From: Bacteroidota bacterium
Lineage (GTDB): Bacteria > Bacteroidota > Bacteroidia > Bacteroidales > B18-G4
DNA length: 43,321 nt
Assembly: GCA_018831055.1 (NCBI GenBank)
Contig: JAHJRE010000137.1
Location: forward strand, 1-43,321
Direction: 5' to 3'
Part shown: in pieces, positions 40,669 through 43,321 of the stretch
Numbering within the stretch: position 1 is the first letter of the stretch
Layout of the letters: every line of letters starts with the position of its first letter
Translations under genes and position numbers: made by a program
The notes under the pieces: model-generated
The model's database searches: none
Told to the model about the DNA's origin: nothing
The model's input: the letters and a program-made list of their open reading frames with translations, nothing else

Positions 40669-41781
40669 ATGGCAGATACATTCAAAATATTATCCATTGA
40701 CGGAGGCGGCATCAGAGGCGTTTTCCCAGCCATGCTATTAGCCAACTATGAAGCAGAACTTAAAGCGAAAGGCGTTGAGAAATGGCAGGTGTATCAAAAC
40801 TTTGATTTAATCTGTGGTACTTCTACCGGGGGTATTATGGCAATTGCTCTTTCTTTAGGAATACCTGCTAAAGAGATTTATGAGATGTATTTGAATAATG
40901 CTGGTTTGATTTTCGGTGATAAAAAAAGTTTTATCAGACAGATATGGAGGTCGGCTCATAAACGTGATGAATTAGAGAAATTAGTTCGGGAAACATTTGC
41001 AAAACACAACAATGCTAAGGATCCTAGATTGGTTGATTGCAAGACACCTGTAATGATTCCTATTTATGATATGATGGAAGGTCGTCCATCAGTTTTAAAA
41101 AGCAAGTACCATCCAGCTTTTGTTCGTGATTTTCATATTCCGGCATATCAGGCGGCCATGGCAACATCTGCCGCACCAACCTACTTCGACCCTTATTCAT
41201 CAAGCTACACCGACTTAAACGACATTGAAAAACCCTTTGCCAATAAAATAGATGGCGGAGTTTGGGCAAATAACCCCACCCTAAACGGAATCATTGAAGC
41301 ACAAAAAGCCTTCGGGGTTAAACTTGAAGAACTTTCTGTTTTATCAATTGGAACAGGTCATCAGAAATTCTGTGATGCCGGCATTAAATATAATAAAGGA
41401 ATTATCAACTGGATTCTCCGACAGCTGAGAATCAAAAAGAAATCAGAAATGCGGAAAAAGTTTGGTATAAAATATTGGATTTACTCGGATGATAAAAAAA
41501 GACTGATTGATGTGTTTATGCAAGGGCAATCTCAACAAGTTCAAAACTTAATCAGCCTTTTGCACAAAGGAATTGATAAAGGTGAACAAGAAAATTTCAA
41601 GTATTTGCGAATTGACACAGAATTAAATGAAAGCTGCAACATTGAAATGGACGAAACGGATACCGAAAGACTTAAAAAACTTGCTGAAAAAGCAACCATA
41701 GAATTTCAAAACAATGCTACCAATATTATTAAGAATTTTGGGAGTGGCAGTCGGAGGACTGATTCTCAAAGAACTGTTTAG
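40669..41781 (+). CDS. capV: CapV-like patatin phospholipase, CBASS effector
   Basis: 370 aa. The patatin fold is complete: the oxyanion loop DGGGIRG (11-17), nucleophile S52 in GTSTGG (50-55), and the catalytic Asp D195 in DGGVWANNP (195-203). CapV is activated by cyclic dinucleotides and degrades membrane phospholipids, killing the infected cell. In known CBASS operons it is next to a DncV-like cyclase, as it is here (CD-NTase 2, 25 bp downstream). It starts 1 bp after the hsdS stop (TAATATG), so translation is likely coupled. The last residues (KNFGSGSRRTDSQRTV) are unlike a folded end, while another frame of the same DNA gives a hydrophobic stretch running into the next gene; a frameshift near 41735 cannot be excluded. 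Confidence 0.9.
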   Translation: MADTFKILSIDGGGIRGVFPAMLLANYEAELKAKGVEKWQVYQNFDLICGTSTGGIMAIALSLGIPAKEIYEMYLNNAGLIFGDKKSFIRQIWRSAHKRDELEKLVRETFAKHNNAKDPRLVDCKTPVMIPIYDMMEGRPSVLKSKYHPAFVRDFHIPAYQAAMATSAAPTYFDPYSSSYTDLNDIEKPFANKIDGGVWANNPTLNGIIEAQKAFGVKLEELSVLSIGTGHQKFCDAGIKYNKGIINWILRQLRIKKKSEMRKKFGIKYWIYSDDKKRLIDVFMQGQSQQVQNLISLLHKGIDKGEQENFKYLRIDTELNESCNIEMDETDTERLKKLAEKATIEFQNNATNIIKNFGSGSRRTDSQRTV

Positions 41782-41806
41782 CGATGACGAAATAAAATAC
41801 AACGAC

Positions 41807-42673
41807 ATGGCCAATACACATAACCAATTTTTAAAGTTCGAGCAAGCAATCTCACTTACAAAAGGGAAAAAGGATAAACTTACTTCATCCCGACAAGCTT
41901 TGCAAAAAAGCATTGTAGAATATTTCAAAACCAAAACGAAAGTTCCGGTACCTAAATTTTACATACAAGGTTCATACAAAATGAAAACAATGGTCGTGAA
42001 AAAGGACGGTAGTTACGATGTTGATTTAGGTGTTTATTTTCTTACCAAACCAACTATTGAGCCATTGACTTTACAAAAGTATGTAGCAGAAGCGGTGAAA
42101 GACCAAACCGTTTCTGGTATTGAGCATAAAGAAAAGTGTATCAGGGTAATTTACAAAGGCGATTTTGATATTGACTTGCCAGTCTATTACAAAATCCCAA
42201 ATAATAAACATCCATTTCTTGCCACAAAAACCAAATGGCAAGAAAGCGACCCAAAAGAATTATGCGATTGGTTTGAAAAGCAACGTAAGGAGAAAGATAG
42301 AGATGGTCAAATGCTTCGCTTGGTAAAATACTTCAAAACTTGGGCTTACCAAAGAAGCAGAAAAATGCCGAGTGGTATTGCTTTCAGTTTTTGGGTAGCC
42401 ACATTTTACAAACCGAACACTAGAGACGATATTGCTTTTTATGAAACTGCCAAAGCCGTAAAGAATTCATTTGGGTGGGAAACTGCAAGTAAGAACCCTG
42501 CAACTCCAAGAGATGATTTTCTGGCAAAACTGGACGGCAATCAGAAAAGCAACTTCAAAGAGGCATTTAATGAACTGATAAAACAAGCGGAACAAGCTTT
42601 ACAGCAAGACAGTCTAACCAAAGCACTAAACATTTGGAAACAGCAGTTTGGGGATAAGTTTCCGGTAATTTAA
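41807..42673 (+). CDS. CBASS CD-NTase 2 (DncV-like cyclase)
   Basis: 288 aa from the ATG at 41807. The frame is open back to an ATG at 41714 inside the patatin gene, adding 31 mostly hydrophobic residues. I prefer the inner ATG because MANTHNQFLKFEQAISL is the usual beginning of this group. Numbered from there, GS is at 55-56, the metal pair is D71-x-D73 (YDVDLGVYF) and the third Asp is D123 in FDIDLPVYY. The later stretch KWQESDPKELCDWFEKQ and MLRLVKYFKTWAYQ...MPSGIAFSFWVA matches Vibrio DncV (KWINSDPKIVEDWF, RFMKAW). The likely product is a cyclic dinucleotide that activates the patatin. It lacks a flexible C-terminal tail (ends FGDKFPVI), unlike CD-NTase 1, so it is less likely to be an E2 substrate. 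Confidence 0.88.
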   Translation: MANTHNQFLKFEQAISLTKGKKDKLTSSRQALQKSIVEYFKTKTKVPVPKFYIQGSYKMKTMVVKKDGSYDVDLGVYFLTKPTIEPLTLQKYVAEAVKDQTVSGIEHKEKCIRVIYKGDFDIDLPVYYKIPNNKHPFLATKTKWQESDPKELCDWFEKQRKEKDRDGQMLRLVKYFKTWAYQRSRKMPSGIAFSFWVATFYKPNTRDDIAFYETAKAVKNSFGWETASKNPATPRDDFLAKLDGNQKSNFKEAFNELIKQAEQALQQDSLTKALNIWKQQFGDKFPVI

Positions 42674-42684
42674 AAAAGAAAGAT

Positions 42685-43321
42685 ATGGCATATAAAATAC
42701 CACAACTTCCTTTGGATTTCGGTTTAGAAACCAAAGCCATTCTAAAAAAAACGGCTGCTGCCCGCAGTGCATTGGCTGAGATGAAAGGGGCTGCCCTGAG
42801 CATTCCGAATGAAAGTATTTTAATCAGTACCCTTTCTCTACAAGAAGCAAAAGACAGTTCGGCCATAGAAAACATCATTACCACACATGATGAATTGTAT
42901 CAGGGCGATTACCTGAAAAAGGAGTTTAAATCCATCGCATCCAAAGAAGTACACAACTATGCAGAGGCATTGCGTTGGGGTTTTGCAACTGTTAGGCAAA
43001 AGGGAATACTGACAAACAACCACATCATTCAGATGCAGGCAACACTGGAAGAAAATGATGCAGGCTTTAGAAAAGTACCCGGCACAGAATTGAAGAATGA
43101 GCAAACGGGTGAAATAGTGTACACGCCACCACAAACCCATGATGAAGTAGTAGCTTTAATGAGCAATCTGGAACAGTTCATCAACGACAACGCACTCAGT
43201 GATTGGGATCCGCTGGTGAAAATGGCTATTATCCATCATCAGTTTGAAAGCATTCACCCTTTTTATGATGGCAATGGAAGAACAGGTAGGATTATCAATA
43301 TTCTGTATCTGGTAAAAGAAG
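42685..43321 (+). CDS. fic: Fic-family protein with N-terminal inhibitory motif (cut by window edge)
   Basis: 212 codons are visible and the frame runs off the right edge. The Fic motif HPFYDGNGRTGR is complete at residues 191-202. The inhibitory helix motif (S/T)xxxE(G/N) is present as S58-S-A-I-E62-N63, which marks class II Fic proteins whose AMP transfer is blocked by their own N-terminal helix. Family members transfer AMP from ATP to hydroxyl groups of target proteins. It starts 11 bp after CD-NTase 2 with a purine-rich AAAGAAAGA site, so it is part of the same operon. Fic genes of this type are often found inside type I restriction-modification operons, usually before hsdR. The target is unknown. 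Confidence 0.93.
   Translation, partial: MAYKIPQLPLDFGLETKAILKKTAAARSALAEMKGAALSIPNESILISTLSLQEAKDSSAIENIITTHDELYQGDYLKKEFKSIASKEVHNYAEALRWGFATVRQKGILTNNHIIQMQATLEENDAGFRKVPGTELKNEQTGEIVYTPPQTHDEVVALMSNLEQFINDNALSDWDPLVKMAIIHHQFESIHPFYDGNGRTGRIINILYLVKE

Noticed and set aside
35237-43321. Integrative element with integrase, transposase or tRNA attachment site
   Set aside because: No integrase, transposase, tRNA or direct-repeat ends are visible; transfer is suggested only by AT-rich composition and content.

Overview
The window is a stretch of chromosome from a Bacteroidota bacterium, most likely Bacteroidales-like. The evidence is seven large secreted proteins, six of which end in a type IX secretion (T9SS) C-terminal sorting domain, SPII lipoproteins, an ECF sigma factor next to a fused anti-sigma/outer-membrane protein, LruC and choice-of-anchor proteins, and several promoters with the Bacteroidetes -7 element TAnnTTTG. 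I see no tRNA, rRNA, insertion sequence or CRISPR array.

Layout. 1-533: a hairpin terminator, then an array of about nine GC-rich palindromic units. 534-4230: a four-gene operon with a KamA-type radical SAM aminomutase, two D-Ala-D-Ala-ligase-like ATP-grasp enzymes and a GNAT acetyltransferase. This looks like an uncharacterised pathway making an acetylated beta-amino-acid peptide or conjugate. 4418-11119: a T9SS substrate, a double-AAA CbxX/SpoVK-type ATPase and an orphan MacB/FtsX-type permease. 11257-15184: an ECF sigma factor, a membrane anti-sigma/beta-barrel fusion and a T9SS protein, probably one operon. 15385-32757: large secreted proteins (951, 1031, 1143, 479 and 342 aa), two small hypotheticals, a lipoprotein next to a LruC protein, a free-standing EF-G and a Tat-exported DUF362 protein. 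Two of the secreted proteins are paralogues over about 235 residues, and one of those carries a triplicated 200-residue domain. 32784-35236: a multi-spanning membrane protein fused to a THEP1-like P-loop NTPase, translationally coupled to a DUF218 (SanA/YdcF) protein.

35609-43321 is a compact defence operon, visibly more AT-rich than the first half of the window. It starts at an exact-consensus Bacteroidetes promoter (TTTG-N19-TACTTTTG). The gene order is half-size hsdS, hsdM, CD-NTase 1, E2-like protein, full-length hsdS, patatin phospholipase (CapV-like), DncV-like CD-NTase 2, and a Fic protein cut by the window edge. Gaps are -26 to +25 bp, so type I restriction-modification genes and CBASS genes are interleaved in one transcription unit. 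This is the most interesting part of the window. It has two different second-messenger cyclases but only one recognisable effector, an E2 without E1 or JAB partners, and two specificity subunits. hsdR is not in the window and would be expected to the right.
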